A stretch of DNA of 64,000 bases from Microvirga guangxiensis (lineage in GTDB: Bacteria; Pseudomonadota; Alphaproteobacteria; Rhizobiales; Beijerinckiaceae): positions 1 to 64,000 of the forward strand of contig NZ_FMVJ01000012.1 in assembly GCF_900102135.1 (NCBI RefSeq), given 5' to 3'. Shown here one piece after another: positions 62,398-64,000 of this stretch. The first letter of the stretch is position 1. Every line of letters starts with the position of its first letter. The translations under genes and the position numbers were made by a program. A model generated the notes under the pieces. The model was not told where the DNA came from and ran no database searches. It saw only the letters and a list, made by a program, of their open reading frames with translations.

Positions 62398-63561
62398 TCA
62401 AAGCCGCCCGGCCAGCGCATCCTCGAAGAGCTTGCGGGCGCTCTCCTTGGTGATCGGAACCGGATTGCCGCCGGCAGTAGGATCGTTCGGCGCCATCTCG
62501 GACATCTCGTCGAAGCGGGCGGCATCCACCTTCAGACCTTCCAGCGTATGCGGCACGCCGAGATCCTTGCGGAGCTGCAGCACCCAATCGAGGAAAGCCT
62601 GGAAAGACGGCTCGAGGCCGATATAGGCGGCGAGCCGCTCGATCCGCTGCTCGATGGCCTTGCGGTTATAGACCAGCACATACGGCATGAAGACCGCATT
62701 GGTCAGACCATGATGGGTGTCGTAGAGTGCGCCGGTCGGATGCGAGAGCGCGTGGATCGCACCAAGACCTTTCTGGAACGCGGTGGCGCCCATGGCGGCG
62801 GCCGACATCAGCTGCGCGCGCGCTTCGATGTCCTTGCCGTCCTTATAAGCGCGCGGCAGGTATTCCTTCACGAGGCGGATGCCTTCCACCGCGATGCCGT
62901 CGGCCATCGGGTGATAGCCCGGCGCGCAATAGGCTTCGATGCAGTGAGCGAGCGCATCGAGGCCCGTTCCCGCCGTGATGTGCGGCGGCATGCCCACCGT
63001 CAGCTCCGGATCGCAGATCACGATCTTCGGCATCATGAGCGGGTGGAAGATCACCTTCTTGGTGTGCGTGGCTTCCTGCGTGATGACGCCTGCGCGCCCC
63101 ACTTCGGAGCCCGTTCCCGCCGTGGTCGGCACAGCGACGATCGGCTGGATGCCCTTGGGATCCGCGCGGGTCCACCAATCGCCGATATCCTCGAAATCCC
63201 ACATGGGGCGCGTCTGGCCCGCCATGAAGGCGATGACCTTGCCCGCATCGAGGGCAGAACCGCCGCCGAAGGCGACGACGCCGTCGTGCTTTCCGGCGCG
63301 TAAGACTTCGAGGCCCTTGTAGACGTTCGTCTCGACCGGGTTCGGCTTGATGTCGGAGAAGATCGCAGCCTTCAACCCAGCGGAGATCAGCTGGTCGAGC
63401 GCCGCCTTCGTCATGGCTTGAGTCGCAAGGAACGGATCCGTCACGATGAGCGGAGCCTGCATGCCAACGGACTTGCAGGCCTCGGCGAGTTCGGAGATGC
63501 GACCAGCACCGAAGCGCACGGCGGTAGGATAGTTCCAGTTGGAGCGGGGAGACGTGGTCAT
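62398..63561 (-). CDS. Iron-containing alcohol dehydrogenase
   Basis: 387 residues from MTTSPRSNWNYPTAVRFG; the open frame runs further upstream but into non-family sequence. Family features are VAFGGGSALDAGKVIAFM, PTTAGTGSEVGRAGVI, and the metal-ligand block ALAHCIEAYCAPGYHPMADG; His and Asp ligands visible. The iron ADH family includes ethanol and 1,3-propanediol enzymes. Cotranscribed with an aldehyde dehydrogenase 11 bases upstream. Confidence 0.95.
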   Translation of the reverse strand: MTTSPRSNWNYPTAVRFGAGRISELAEACKSVGMQAPLIVTDPFLATQAMTKAALDQLISAGLKAAIFSDIKPNPVETNVYKGLEVLRAGKHDGVVAFGGGSALDAGKVIAFMAGQTRPMWDFEDIGDWWTRADPKGIQPIVAVPTTAGTGSEVGRAGVITQEATHTKKVIFHPLMMPKIVICDPELTVGMPPHITAGTGLDALAHCIEAYCAPGYHPMADGIAVEGIRLVKEYLPRAYKDGKDIEARAQLMSAAAMGATAFQKGLGAIHALSHPTGALYDTHHGLTNAVFMPYVLVYNRKAIEQRIERLAAYIGLEPSFQAFLDWVLQLRKDLGVPHTLEGLKVDAARFDEMSEMAPNDPTAGGNPVPITKESARKLFEDALAGRL

Positions 63562-63572
63562 GATGGTTTCTA

Positions 63573-64000
63573 TCAGATCTGACGGAGGTGGTAGGATTTC
63601 GGACGGGTGAGCGACTCGTAGGCGAGACGCGACAGGCTCGCGCCGCGGCCCGTATCCTTCACGCCGGTCCAGGCGAGCGCGGGATCGAGATAATCGCACC
63701 GGTTCATGAAGACGGTGCCTGTTTCCAGTTTTTCTCCGATGGCTTCCGCCGCGTCGATATCGGAGGTCCAGATGGCGGCAGATAGGCCGTAGGGCGAGTC
63801 GTTCATGAGGCGGATTGCTTCCTCGTCGCCCTTCACCTTCATGATGCCGACGGTGGGGCCGAAGCTCTCCTCGCGCATCACGCTCATGGAGTGATCCACG
63901 TTGGTGAGCACCTGCGGCGCGAGATAGGCGGTGTTGCCCACGTCCGCCGCGAAGTTCTTCGCGTCGATATGCGCCTTCGCGCCCTTCGCGACAGCTTCCG
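63573..64000 (-). CDS. Aldehyde dehydrogenase, C-terminal part
   Basis: The reading frame continues past the window edge. The visible 141 residues hold the ALDH C-terminal motif EESFGPTVGIMKV, MNDSPYGLSAAIWTSD and WTGVKDTGRGASLSRLAYE. The catalytic Cys is beyond the edge. Together with the iron alcohol dehydrogenase (11-base gap) it would oxidise an alcohol to its acid. Confidence 0.93.
   Translation of the reverse strand, partial: EAVAKGAKAHIDAKNFAADVGNTAYLAPQVLTNVDHSMSVMREESFGPTVGIMKVKGDEEAIRLMNDSPYGLSAAIWTSDIDAAEAIGEKLETGTVFMNRCDYLDPALAWTGVKDTGRGASLSRLAYESLTRPKSYHLRQI

Overview
The window reads as a high-GC chromosome segment from an alphaproteobacterium of the order Hyphomicrobiales (Rhizobiales). 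A Methylobacteriaceae/Microvirga-like organism is my inference, not something the sequence proves. Supporting signs are a CIRCE-controlled groESL, a C4-pathway 5-aminolevulinate synthase (hemA), UPF0262, DUF2948 and UPF0314 families, Omp25/31-type porin-like protein, ICE/Irr-like and FixK-like operator motifs, phasins, and a tRNA-His without the extra G at position -1. I see no insertion sequence, prophage, integrase or CRISPR array; this is mostly core and near-core genome with a few accessory islands.

Layout. 0-7.4 kb: groEL/groES with CIRCE, small housekeeping genes, an L,D-transpeptidase, and tyrS preceded by what looks like a complete tyrosine attenuator (a 16-codon leader with two adjacent Tyr codons, a pause hairpin, an antiterminator and a terminator). 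7.4-16.1 kb: a divergent 2-hydroxyacid oxidation region, with glcD-glcE-UPF0314-glcF on the minus strand and cytochrome c-lutA-lutB-lutC on the plus strand. 16.1-17.1 kb: bacterioferritin and its ferredoxin, each with an iron-control-like box. 17.1-29.1 kb: a Pat-type acetyltransferase, a PdhS/PleC-like histidine kinase, two phasins behind tandem PhaR-like sites, a beta-barrel protein and a PAS-GGDEF-EAL protein. 29-36 kb: small unknown genes, tRNA-His, a tripartite tricarboxylate transporter operon, a TerC-family protein with a structured leader, and azlCD. 36-42.3 kb: the conserved murA-DUF2948-hisD-UPF0262-phosphatase block, hemA and tRNA-Thr. 42.6-49.7 kb: an accessory surface/secreted region with a serralysin-like protease and a 1658-residue RTX/Calx-beta/cadherin protein. 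49.9-64 kb: metabolic genes, including an ABC importer resembling AfuABC (hexose-phosphate uptake) sitting beside an inositol-monophosphatase-family enzyme, a two-TM-type ion channel, an AAC(3)-family acetyltransferase, an HxlR regulator with a divergent FMN reductase, and an iron alcohol dehydrogenase/aldehyde dehydrogenase pair that runs off the edge.

Working together: glycolate and lactate oxidation would feed electrons to membrane carriers, with the cytochrome c a candidate acceptor; iron storage and haem synthesis carry iron- and oxygen-type operator motifs; carbon storage (phasins) carries PhaR-type motifs. The most novel-looking items are the tyrS attenuator with a probably leaderless leader peptide, the terminator hairpin that swallows the start codon of a Nudix gene, the AfuABC-like importer next to a sugar-phosphate phosphatase, and the domain architecture of the giant RTX protein. 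All functional assignments are from reading sequence and remembered family features; no database search was run.
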